Assembly (NCBI GenBank): GCA_002085385.1
Contig: NATO01000003.1
Span: forward strand, 1 to 21,846
Reading direction: 5' to 3'
Source of the DNA: a candidate division Zixibacteria bacterium 4484_93
GTDB lineage: Bacteria > UBP14 > UBA6098 > 4484-93
DNA: 21,846 nucleotides
Of the stretch, positions 1-6,603 are shown piece by piece. Both the position numbers and the translations under genes were made by a program. Position 1 is the stretch's first letter, and each line of letters starts with the position of its first letter. The notes beneath the pieces were generated by a model that was not told the origin of the DNA, did not search any database, and saw only the letters and a list, made by a program, of their open reading frames with translations.

Positions 1-589
1 TTTTTTCTTCGGTGGTTGCATCGGCGAGGAGTGCACCGAGAAGAAGCGATGTCTTGAGCAGTGCTGCGGTTTTGTTCCTGTGTATGAAATTGACTGTATC
101 GAGTTCGGTTTCTTTCCCTTCCATCTCGATATCGACAGCCTGTCCACCGCACAGCCCGCTGGCTCCAATATTCCTTGCCACAAGCCTTACCGCCTCAATA
201 TTACCGGTCTCGGCGAGTATCTCGAACGCGATAGCATGCAGAGCGTCCCCTGCGAGTGTTGCCATTGCATCTCCGAAGACTTTGTGGCAGGTCGGCTTCC
301 CACGACGCAGGTCGTCGTTGTCCATACAGGGAAGGTCATCGTGGATGAGGGAATAGTTATGAATTATCTCCACAGGGGCCGCATATCTGTATATGTTCGG
401 GTCGTTCCCTCCGCACCAGCGGTGAGCCACAACAACGAGGATGGCTCTTATCCTTTTCCCACCGGCGAAGACGGCATATCGCATTGCCTCGACCAGACGA
501 TGTGCCTTCCCGTGAGGCTCAGGCAGAACCTCATCCAGAGCCAGCTCAACCTTTTTTTTCTCTTCTCCCAGAAATTCCTTCAAGTCCAT
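1..589 (-). CDS. ispA: Polyprenyl (farnesyl/geranylgeranyl) diphosphate synthase, 3' end outside window
   Basis: Translating the minus strand from the ATG at 587-589 gives 196 residues with no stop before the window edge, so the C-terminal part is missing. It matches the short-chain trans-prenyl diphosphate synthase family, which condenses isopentenyl diphosphate with allylic diphosphates in the cytoplasm to make precursors of quinones and carrier lipids. Visible motifs are GGKRIR at residues 43-48, which binds diphosphate, and the first aspartate-rich motif DDLPCMD at 84-90, followed by the DDLRRGKPTCH block at 92-102. The DDx4D spacing is the bacterial FPP/GGPP-synthase type. CGGQAVDIEMEG and HRNKTAALL further on also fit the family. 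The second aspartate-rich motif would lie beyond the edge. The start overlaps the stop of the upstream nuclease gene as TAATG, so translation is probably coupled. Product chain length cannot be told from this part. Confidence 0.93.
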   Translation of the reverse strand, partial: MDLKEFLGEEKKKVELALDEVLPEPHGKAHRLVEAMRYAVFAGGKRIRAILVVVAHRWCGGNDPNIYRYAAPVEIIHNYSLIHDDLPCMDNDDLRRGKPTCHKVFGDAMATLAGDALHAIAFEILAETGNIEAVRLVARNIGASGLCGGQAVDIEMEGKETELDTVNFIHRNKTAALLKTSLLLGALLADATTEEK

Positions 590-1524
590 TATTTCAGGTA
601 TATAAAACGGTTTAAGAGTTTGATATATTTCGACCAATCTTTCCCTCTGTTTTTTCCCTCGATATGCGAGAGGGCATTCAGCTTCGAGTCTATCTCATCG
701 ACGAAGTGGAGGACAAACGCCTCCTTTGTCATAGGTGGGACGGCTGAGCCCTGTTCCTGTGTCCCCTGGTGGCTTGCAATGAGATGAAGGAGCTTGAATT
801 TTGTCTCATCGGGAAAATCCTCTATCTTTTCTATCTCTCGTGAGACAAGGTTTATACCCAGAATAATGTGCCCTAAGAGTCTTCCTCTGGTGGAGTAGTC
901 GATGAAGCTCGTAACCTTGAGTTCCTCGAGCTTGCCGATATCGTGCAGTAGTGCCCCTGCGACGAGCAGGTCTCTGTCGAGTGAATGTAGTTTCGCTATG
1001 TAATCGCATATACTCGCAACCGCGAGGGAATGCTCCACGAGTCCGCCTATGAACGCATGATGCCACCTCTTCCCGGCAGGCGCGGTGAGTATGTCTTGCT
1101 TATTTTCCTCGCTGAAGATATTCAAAAGGAGCGTTCTTAGGTAGGTATTTTCCACCGATGAGCTCATCTCGATAACCCTTTGCCAGAGTTTTTCGCGACT
1201 GAATTTTGTCGATGGCACTATATCTTCTGGGTCATATTCACCCTGCTTGACAGGGGATATATACTCCACGGTGACAGTTGGCTTTCCTCTGTAGGTGCCG
1301 ATTCTGCCCGATAATTGCACTATCTCGCTGTCCTTTATGCTATTGTACACCTCTCTTGCATCCTCGAGCCAGTAGGAGGCTGTGATATGCCCGCTTCTAT
1401 CGGCGATATCCATCTGGATATACTGTCCCCGTGAGTATTCCCTCAACTCGCAGCTTCTCAGTGCAAATTTCCCCGATATTGTATCCTCAGGTGAAAGCGA
1501 TGAGATAAGAACGCTATTTCCCAT
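589..1524 (-). CDS. YhaM-like 3'-5' exoribonuclease (OB fold plus HD domain)
   Basis: This is a 311-residue protein of the YhaM type, which in Firmicutes removes nucleotides from RNA and single-stranded DNA 3' ends in a metal-dependent way. Residues about 10-95 form an OB-fold nucleic-acid-binding domain (SGKFALRSC, then DRSGHITASYW). Residues 150-300 are an HD phosphohydrolase domain with HH at 155-156, EHS at 164-166 and the signature LLHDIGK at 192-198. The start chosen is the ATG at 1522-1524, where the OB domain begins. It overlaps the hldE stop by 11 bases. An upstream in-frame start at 1635 would add 37 residues that are only hldE read in another frame. The stop TAA is shared with the ispA start. 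Family membership is clear from the domain order; the exact substrate is inferred from the family. Confidence 0.85.
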   Translation of the reverse strand: MGNSVLISSLSPEDTISGKFALRSCELREYSRGQYIQMDIADRSGHITASYWLEDAREVYNSIKDSEIVQLSGRIGTYRGKPTVTVEYISPVKQGEYDPEDIVPSTKFSREKLWQRVIEMSSSVENTYLRTLLLNIFSEENKQDILTAPAGKRWHHAFIGGLVEHSLAVASICDYIAKLHSLDRDLLVAGALLHDIGKLEELKVTSFIDYSTRGRLLGHIILGINLVSREIEKIEDFPDETKFKLLHLIASHQGTQEQGSAVPPMTKEAFVLHFVDEIDSKLNALSHIEGKNRGKDWSKYIKLLNRFIYLK

Positions 1525-2803
1525 TGCAGAACCTCTCGATGACCGTTTTGATAATCTCCGTCGTGGAATGGTTCTTGACAATGGGGAAGATGAGAAGTTT
1601 TCCCCCTGCATTTTCCACTGTTTCTCTTCCGACAATCTCTTCCGGCTTGTAGTCTCCTCCCTTGACGAGTATGTCGGGAATAATCTCGTTTATGAGATTT
1701 TGCGGTGTATCCTCCTCGAAGATGATGACATAATCCACACAGGCGAGCGATGAGAGGATTTCTGCTCTCTCATCCTGTGGTAGGATTGGATGTCCGTTCC
1801 CCTTAAGCCTTCGTGTTGAGCTGTCGGAGTTCAGCCCGACGACAAGTTTATCTCCAGCTGCTTTTGCCCATTCGAGCAATCTTATATGCCCGATGTGCAG
1901 TATATCAAAGCATCCCTCGTATGCGCTTGCCCCCGAGGCGAGAGCGAGTGTGTATGCTGAAACAACGGTGTCGCCTGCTCCGGTGACATCGTAGACCTCT
2001 CTGGCGAATGTGGGAACCTTTTTCATACGGCTGTTCGGCTCGAATATTGCCATTCCATTCTCTCCGAGAGTGATAAGCACAATCTTCGATGATAGCATAT
2101 CGAGTAGCTTCTTTCCGGCTGATTCTAAGGTAGTCTCATCTGTTATCTCGAACCCGATTGCCTTCTCTGCCTCGTGTTTGTTGGGGGTTATGACAGTTAT
2201 CCCGTGATACAGTTGGAAATGGTTTTCCTTCGGGTCGACAGCAATCAATATTCCCGTTTCCCGAGCCAGCTTGAGTGCCAGGGAGAGCAGTTCTCTGGTA
2301 ATTGTCCCCTTGCCATAGTCGGAGATAATGACCGCCTGTGCCCCTTCGTTTATAACTACCCGTATGTGGGAGAGGAGCGTTTGGGTCATCTTTTTGCTTA
2401 TGTTTTCCGTTGTTTCCCTGTCTATCCTGACGACCTGCTGGCTCTGCCCTATGACACGGGTCTTCGTTGTAGTAAGCCTCGATGCATCGAGGGCGATAAA
2501 CCGCGTGTCTATTTCTTGCTGTGTGAGCAACTCTTTCACGCTCTCACCGTTCTTGTCGTTCCCTACAACGCCGATAAGATGCGGGATGCCTCCCAGTTCC
2601 TTTATATTGTGCGCTACATTTGCGGCTCCTCCGAGAGTCGCCTCCTCCCGATGAACCTCCACAACAGGGACAGGCGCCTCTGGAGAGATTCTGTTGACAC
2701 CTCCCCAGATATATTCGTCGAGCATCACATCGCCGAGGATGGCGATATGCCTGCCATCAAATCTGGCAAGGATACTTTTTATCCTCTCCAAATCAACCTT
2801 CAT
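1514..2803 (-). CDS. hldE: Bifunctional heptose-7-phosphate kinase / heptose-1-phosphate nucleotidyltransferase with an internal gap
   Basis: HldE (RfaE) phosphorylates D-glycero-heptose-7-phosphate and transfers a nucleotide onto heptose-1-phosphate, two steps to the ADP-heptose of LPS inner core. Residues 1-296 are a PfkB/ribokinase-fold kinase: GDVMLDEY at 24-31, GGAANVAHN at 58-66 and the catalytic GAGDT at 275-279. Residues 297-429 are a cytidylyltransferase-fold domain with CFDILHIGH at 298-306, VKGGDYKPEEI at 380-390 and STTEII near 413. The kinase C-terminal helices, the linker and the first strand of the second domain, normally some 65-75 residues, are missing: SAYE at 293-296 runs straight into GCFDIL. 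The product is 429 residues, against about 475 for E. coli HldE. The start has an AAGGAG ribosome binding site at 2808-2813 and AT-rich promoter sequence behind it. First gene of the hldE-nuclease-ispA operon. Whether either half still works is doubtful. Confidence 0.92.
   Translation of the reverse strand: MKVDLERIKSILARFDGRHIAILGDVMLDEYIWGGVNRISPEAPVPVVEVHREEATLGGAANVAHNIKELGGIPHLIGVVGNDKNGESVKELLTQQEIDTRFIALDASRLTTTKTRVIGQSQQVVRIDRETTENISKKMTQTLLSHIRVVINEGAQAVIISDYGKGTITRELLSLALKLARETGILIAVDPKENHFQLYHGITVITPNKHEAEKAIGFEITDETTLESAGKKLLDMLSSKIVLITLGENGMAIFEPNSRMKKVPTFAREVYDVTGAGDTVVSAYTLALASGASAYEGCFDILHIGHIRLLEWAKAAGDKLVVGLNSDSSTRRLKGNGHPILPQDERAEILSSLACVDYVIIFEEDTPQNLINEIIPDILVKGGDYKPEEIVGRETVENAGGKLLIFPIVKNHSTTEIIKTVIERFCNGK
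1907..1921 (-). other. Apparent in-frame deletion junction inside hldE
   Basis: Here the kinase sequence ending GASAYE is joined directly to GCFDILHIGH. In other bifunctional HldE proteins the first motif is followed by the kinase C-terminal segment (helices with the A-N-x-A-A-G motif and a G-T-A/S-T-V strand), a linker, and the first strand of the nucleotidyltransferase ending F/M-T-N-G. All of that is absent, while the frame is kept. The expected block is recalled from the family, not aligned here. Confidence 0.75.
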
Positions 2804-2807
2804 TGGT

Positions 2808-2813
2808 CTCCTT
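2808..2813 (-). promoter_or_regulatory. Ribosome binding site of hldE
   Basis: On the minus strand the sequence reads AAGGAG four bases before the ATG at 2801-2803, within GAAAGGAGA. This fixes the hldE start. Confidence 0.8.
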
Positions 2814-2834
2814 TCTCGGAAAATATTCTATCAA

Positions 2835-2864
2835 ATTATAAAAAGAATAAAGTTTGTCAACCAA
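2835..2864 (-). promoter_or_regulatory. Candidate sigma-70 promoter of the hldE operon
   Basis: On the minus strand a perfect TATAAT lies at 2835-2840. A perfect TTGACA lies at 2855-2860, only 14 bases away. TTGGTT at 2859-2864 gives an 18-base spacer but is a poorer -35 match. The surroundings are AT-rich. Transcription would start near 2828, leaving a leader of about 25 bases that contains the ribosome binding site. Confidence 0.55.
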
Positions 2865-2880
2865 TATTAAATATGAGGTA

Positions 2881-2910
2881 GCACAAATTGCCTTGACTTT
2901 TGCACAACTT
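2881..2910 (+). repeat. Paired 9-base direct repeat around the -35 element of the glycosyltransferase-TPR gene
   Basis: GCACAAATT at 2881-2889 and GCACAACTT at 2902-2910 differ at one position and start 21 bases apart, two helical turns. They bracket the candidate -35 hexamer at 2893-2898. The arrangement would suit an operator for a dimeric regulator, but two short copies in AT-rich sequence can arise by chance. Confidence 0.35.
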
Positions 2911-2921
2911 CGGGATATTTT
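2893..2921 (+). promoter_or_regulatory. Candidate promoter of the glycosyltransferase-TPR / gpsA operon
   Basis: TTGACT at 2893-2898 is followed after 17 bases by TATTTT at 2916-2921 (four of six matches to TATAAT). Transcription would begin at about 2928, immediately before the ATG at 2929, so the message would be almost leaderless. No good ribosome binding site precedes that ATG, which fits a leaderless start, or else the promoter or the start codon is misplaced. Confidence 0.4.
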
Positions 2922-2928
2922 TTTCAAG

Positions 2929-4908
2929 ATGAGCAGGAAGAAACTCGGTTTTGTCATTTTCCTTTACATCTTCTCGTTTGCCGTAAGATTTTTTTGCCTT
3001 TTTCACCTTAAAGGGTTCTATGCCAATTTCCTCTCCGATTCGAGCCTGTATCGGCTACTCTCCAGAAGCATATTGTCTGGTTCTCATCCTGTGTTTCCAG
3101 TGAGTCCGCTTTACACATTCTTCGTTGCCGGCGCATCGGGGCTTTTCGGCGACTGGTCTGTCCTATTCTTCCAGATACTTCTTACATCTCTTGTCCCTGT
3201 GCTTGTTTTTCTTATGGTGGATGAGCTGACAAAGAGGTTATGGATTCCATATCTTGCCGGGATATTTGCTTCGCTTTATGCTCCATCGCTGTTCTACTGT
3301 TCGCTCCTCTTGCCAGATGCCCTGTTCAATCTGACAAACCTCATTATGCTGTTTTTTCTTTTCATCGGGTTCAAGAAAAGCTCTTTCTGGTGTTTTCTCT
3401 TCGCCGGTATATCAGCTGGGTTGTCGCTTCTGCTTCGTGGGAATGTGGCTCTTTTCGTGATTGCTATTTTTCTGTATCTTCTCACGAGGCGCAAACTTCG
3501 TAGGTATGCTGTTGCTTTTGTCCTTCCTGCACTTCTCGTTATCTCTCCTGTCATTATTGGGAATATTGCAAATGGCGAGAGGCTGCTTTTGACATCGAAT
3601 GCTGGTATAAATCTATTCATTGGCAACAACCCCGCTGCGACGGGTAGGTATAGTCAGCCACCAGGTCTTTCCCTCGGTGACGACCTTGTTGGGAAGAAGA
3701 CAGCAGAATATATCTTGGGACACAAGCTTACATACTCCGAGGCATCTTCCTTCTGGGCAAAGAAAGCACTGCACTTTATCATCGATAATCCGAGAAAATT
3801 TTTCTACCTTCTTTTGAGAAAGCTTACTCTCTTCTGGTCTGTTTATGAGGTTCCGCAGGTGGAAAATTTCTACCTTGCCGGGAGGATTTTCCCTCTGCTT
3901 TTGTATAATCCGTTTTTCTTCTGGATATCCCCGCTTGTAATATATGGGCTTTATCTGTTTATCAGAAAGAGGAATTGGCTTATTCCAGGTTTTGTCATAA
4001 TATATTTTATCTCACTTCTTCCGTTCTTTGTTGTTTCCCGCTTTCGGATAGGGGCGTCGGGAGCGATGATAGTTCTTGCTGCCTGTTCCCTCGATGAGTT
4101 CTCTCCTCGATTGCGGAAAATCTTTCCGCTCATCCTTGCTATTCTATTTGTTGTCCCCATTTCCTGGTTCACTTTTTCCTCTTATTTTGAGCGTGACCTT
4201 GCCTCCAGTTATGACAATTGGGGGATTCTTCATTTTTATCGCGGGGAATACGAGTTGGCAGAGGAGCGGTTCGAGTCTGCGCTCGAGGTAAAGGAGAATC
4301 TTGTTGAAGCGTTGACAAATCTTGGTGCGGTTCGTCTTGTTATGGGCGATACCGCATCTGCTGGGGATTTCTTTGAGCGTGCCATCGACTGTGACTCTAC
4401 ATACGGGCAAGCCTGGTCAAATCTGGGCGCTTTGTTTGTCCAGAACGGTGATACAGCGTCCGCCTATGGTTGCTACAAGAAGGCAAAGCTTTATCTCCCG
4501 TTTGACACAGGCCTCGATGATAAGCTGAAGATGTTTTCTCTCTGGGAGAAGGGTGATATTCGTGGTATGGCAGAGCTTTATGAGAGGAATAGGGATTTTC
4601 TGGATGCAGCCAGGCTTTACGAATCACTTGCGGCGGAATTTCCCGATTCTATTGCCTTTCTCTCCAATGCCGCCCTTTTATATCAGAAGGCAGGGGATTA
4701 TGCAAAGGCGGAAAGCCTGCTGGTGATTGCTATTTCCCTCTTCCCAAATAACGCTATCCTCCACAATAACCTCGCTGGGATATATTTTTTCGAGAGAAAA
4801 TATGAGCTTGCCGGAGCGGAGTATGAGCGTGCTATTTCCCTCGACCCGGGAAACCCTGCAATAGAGAAAAATTATCGCTTTTTCAAGGAGAGGACAGATG
4901 CTCGATAG
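2929..4908 (+). CDS. Multi-membrane-spanning glycosyltransferase (GT39/ArnT-like) fused to a C-terminal TPR domain
   Basis: The 659-residue product has about 415 residues of hydrophobic segments, then TPR repeats at about 424-655. After the first membrane segment (residues 6-25) comes FLSDSSLYRLL, with Asp37 where GT-C enzymes of the GT39/ArnT class carry their catalytic loop aspartate. SPLYTFFVAG and LLLRGN further on are typical of these polyprenyl-phosphate-sugar-dependent transferases. At least five TPRs are visible, for example NWGILHFYRGEYELAEERF and NNLAGIYFFERKYELAGAEY. The layout resembles eukaryotic TMTC O-mannosyltransferases and similar bacterial GT-TPR proteins; the repeats may bind the acceptor or partners. 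The start is the ATG at 2929. A TTG at 2854 would add 25 residues overlapping the promoter region and is less likely. The 3' end overlaps gpsA by 11 bases. Substrate and acceptor are unknown. Confidence 0.75.
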   Translation: MSRKKLGFVIFLYIFSFAVRFFCLFHLKGFYANFLSDSSLYRLLSRSILSGSHPVFPVSPLYTFFVAGASGLFGDWSVLFFQILLTSLVPVLVFLMVDELTKRLWIPYLAGIFASLYAPSLFYCSLLLPDALFNLTNLIMLFFLFIGFKKSSFWCFLFAGISAGLSLLLRGNVALFVIAIFLYLLTRRKLRRYAVAFVLPALLVISPVIIGNIANGERLLLTSNAGINLFIGNNPAATGRYSQPPGLSLGDDLVGKKTAEYILGHKLTYSEASSFWAKKALHFIIDNPRKFFYLLLRKLTLFWSVYEVPQVENFYLAGRIFPLLLYNPFFFWISPLVIYGLYLFIRKRNWLIPGFVIIYFISLLPFFVVSRFRIGASGAMIVLAACSLDEFSPRLRKIFPLILAILFVVPISWFTFSSYFERDLASSYDNWGILHFYRGEYELAEERFESALEVKENLVEALTNLGAVRLVMGDTASAGDFFERAIDCDSTYGQAWSNLGALFVQNGDTASAYGCYKKAKLYLPFDTGLDDKLKMFSLWEKGDIRGMAELYERNRDFLDAARLYESLAAEFPDSIAFLSNAALLYQKAGDYAKAESLLVIAISLFPNNAILHNNLAGIYFFERKYELAGAEYERAISLDPGNPAIEKNYRFFKERTDAR

Positions 4909-5884
4909 GGCAGCAGTTATAGGTGCTGGAAGCTGGGGGACTGCGTTTTCCTGCCATCTTGCGAGATGTGGTATAGCGGTTGACCTCTGGGTAATGGAGA
5001 AAGAACTCCTTAAAATCCTCAGAGCCAGTCGTGAAAATAGTCTTTTTCTTCCGGGAATTATCCTGCCGGAGAGTATAAAATTTTCTTCTGATATAAACGA
5101 GATTATCTCGAGAAATAAGGTAATCTTTGTTGCCATACCTACCCAGTTTATCCGCTCCGCTTTCGAGCTTGTTTCTGCCGATTTAAGGGGGAAATTTTTC
5201 GTAAGTCTTGCCAAGGGAATGGAGCGAGAGACTCTTCTTCTCCCGACAGAGATATTGAGGAATATTCTGGGGGATGTTTCCCTGTCTGCTCTTTCTGGCC
5301 CAAGTTTTGCCCGTGAAGTTGCATTGGGCAAGCCAACTGTTCTTGTGCTTGCGTCGAATAGGGTAGATTCGGCTCTTTTCATCCGTGATACCATATCTGA
5401 TGAGCATCTTCGGGTTTATGCGTCGGGGGATATAACTGGCGTCGAGCTCTGTGGTGCATTGAAGAATGTTATTGCGGTTGCCGCCGGCGTGTCTGAGGGG
5501 CTTGGATTCGGTGAGAACACCCGTGCAGCCCTGATTGTTCGTGGTCTTGCAGAGATGGCTCGACTGGTCGAGGCGAGGGGTGGTAGCCGGCAAACGGTTT
5601 ATGGGATATCAGGACTGGGTGACCTTGTTCTGACCGCCACAAGCAGAACCAGCAGAAATTTCCGGGCAGGGCTTATGTTTGCCGAGGGGAAAACAGCCGA
5701 TACCCTCTCTCTTGGTGGACAGGTCGCAGAGGGGGTCGAAACGGTCAAGGCGGTGGTTAAACTCGCATCCGCCCTCGGTATTGAGATGCCGATATCGAGC
5801 GAGGTTCACAGGGTTATATACGAGGGGAAATCGCCGGAGAAAAGTGTCCACGACCTTATGACCCGAGAACTTAAATTTGAATAA
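4898..5884 (+). CDS. gpsA: NAD(P)-dependent glycerol-3-phosphate dehydrogenase
   Basis: The 328-residue enzyme reduces dihydroxyacetone phosphate to sn-glycerol-3-phosphate, the backbone of membrane phospholipids. The N-terminal Rossmann domain has GAGSWGTA at 9-16, then SLAKGME with Lys106 and SGPSFAREVALGKPTV at 133-148. The C-terminal helical domain has GALKNVIAVAAG with catalytic Lys189 and GLGDLVLTATS at 239-249. Length and motif order are normal for the family, with no gap. The start overlaps the end of the glycosyltransferase-TPR gene by 11 bases, so the two are probably co-transcribed and coupled. The stop TAA at 5882-5884 lies only two bases before the -35 element of the next gene. 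Confidence 0.96.
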   Translation: MLDRAAVIGAGSWGTAFSCHLARCGIAVDLWVMEKELLKILRASRENSLFLPGIILPESIKFSSDINEIISRNKVIFVAIPTQFIRSAFELVSADLRGKFFVSLAKGMERETLLLPTEILRNILGDVSLSALSGPSFAREVALGKPTVLVLASNRVDSALFIRDTISDEHLRVYASGDITGVELCGALKNVIAVAAGVSEGLGFGENTRAALIVRGLAEMARLVEARGGSRQTVYGISGLGDLVLTATSRTSRNFRAGLMFAEGKTADTLSLGGQVAEGVETVKAVVKLASALGIEMPISSEVHRVIYEGKSPEKSVHDLMTRELKFE

Positions 5885-5886
5885 GT

Positions 5887-5914
5887 TTGACTTTTCCTCC
5901 AAACTGTTTATAAT
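5887..5914 (+). promoter_or_regulatory. Strong sigma-70-like promoter of the disulfide oxidoreductase gene
   Basis: TTGACT at 5887-5892 and a perfect TATAAT at 5909-5914 are separated by 16 bases. Transcription would start near 5921 and give a leader of about 26 bases. The promoter fills nearly the whole gap after gpsA, so the oxidoreductase has its own transcript whether or not gpsA reads through. Confidence 0.75.
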
Positions 5915-5932
5915 GATGGTCGATTTTTTGCA

Positions 5933-5939
5933 AAGGAGG
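5933..5939 (+). promoter_or_regulatory. Strong ribosome binding site
   Basis: AAGGAGG, a near-perfect anti-16S match, sits seven bases before the ATG at 5947. With the promoter just upstream this suggests a well-expressed protein. Confidence 0.85.
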
Positions 5940-5946
5940 AAGAAGA

Positions 5947-6603
5947 ATGGGGTTTTTGAGCAAGCAGGATGCACAAGAGGTCAAGAGGAGGCTTGATGCC
6001 GTTCCCGGGAAGGTCAAGATTTTGCTCTTCACAAGAACACTTGGTTGTGATTACTGCGGGCAGGAAGAGGTCCTTTTGAATGAGGTTGCCAATCTATCGG
6101 ACAATCTTGAGGTTGAGGTTCACAATCTCGTCGAGGATAAGGAGATAGCGGATAAATATGGAATAGACAAGGTGCCAGCAATCGTTCTACTTGATGAGCA
6201 GGGTAAGGATTCTGGTGTGAGATTCTTCGGGATACCGGCTGGCTATGAGTTCATCTCGCTTTTGGAGGACATCGAGGATATAGGGAGGGGTTCCACTCTG
6301 CTTTCCGAGGAGATTTCCTCTGATTTGGAGGGTCTGGATAATAAACCGATTCATTTGCAGGTGTTTGTGACGCCGAACTGCCCATACTGTCCGTCTGCTG
6401 TCAGGGCTGCTCATAAATTTGCGATAGCTGCTGATAACATCAGGGCGGATATGATTGAGGCGACAGAATTCCCTGCACTTTCGAGGGAATATCAGGTTGC
6501 AAGTGTTCCGAAGACGGTTATAAATGATAAGGCTGAGTTTATTGGTGCTCAGGGTGAAGAGGCGCTCTTGATGTATATCAAACAGGCGCTTCTTGAAGAA
6601 TAG
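5947..6603 (+). CDS. Protein disulfide oxidoreductase with two thioredoxin folds (PDO, glutaredoxin-like)
   Basis: The 218-residue protein holds two thioredoxin folds in tandem. The first has the active site C34-D-Y-C37 and VPA at 76-78, with the cis-proline. The second has C145-P-Y-C148 and a later VPK. The segment GVRFFGIPAGYEF at 90-102 and CPYCPSAVRAAHKFA at 145-159 closely resemble PDO of Pyrococcus and other thermophiles, which oxidises, reduces and isomerises disulfides in the cytoplasm. No signal peptide is present, which fits an intracellular role. It could also take electrons from a thioredoxin reductase to feed peroxiredoxin or ribonucleotide reductase; nothing nearby decides that. 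Its 3' end overlaps the convergent cyclase gene by 26 bases. The family suggests, but does not prove, a thermophilic host or ancestor. Confidence 0.9.
   Translation: MGFLSKQDAQEVKRRLDAVPGKVKILLFTRTLGCDYCGQEEVLLNEVANLSDNLEVEVHNLVEDKEIADKYGIDKVPAIVLLDEQGKDSGVRFFGIPAGYEFISLLEDIEDIGRGSTLLSEEISSDLEGLDNKPIHLQVFVTPNCPYCPSAVRAAHKFAIAADNIRADMIEATEFPALSREYQVASVPKTVINDKAEFIGAQGEEALLMYIKQALLEE

Noticed and set aside
80..787. Open frame of 235 codons on the plus strand
   Set aside because: It lies antisense to ispA and the nuclease gene, has no recognisable domain and no ribosome binding site; it mirrors the codon pattern of the real genes.
1525..1635. Longer N-terminus for the YhaM-like nuclease starting at 1635
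   Set aside because: The extra 37 residues are hldE read in another frame and lie before the OB domain.
2174..2881. Open frame of 235 codons antisense to hldE
   Set aside because: It shows no family features and runs through the hldE promoter; hldE homology on the other strand is unmistakable.
4678..5394. Open frame of 238 codons antisense to gpsA
   Set aside because: gpsA and the TPR domain on the plus strand account for this stretch fully.
6590..6600. TTCTTGAAGAA inverted repeat as a terminator between convergent genes
   Set aside because: The stem is only five base pairs around a single-base centre and no T-run follows; it also lies inside both coding sequences.
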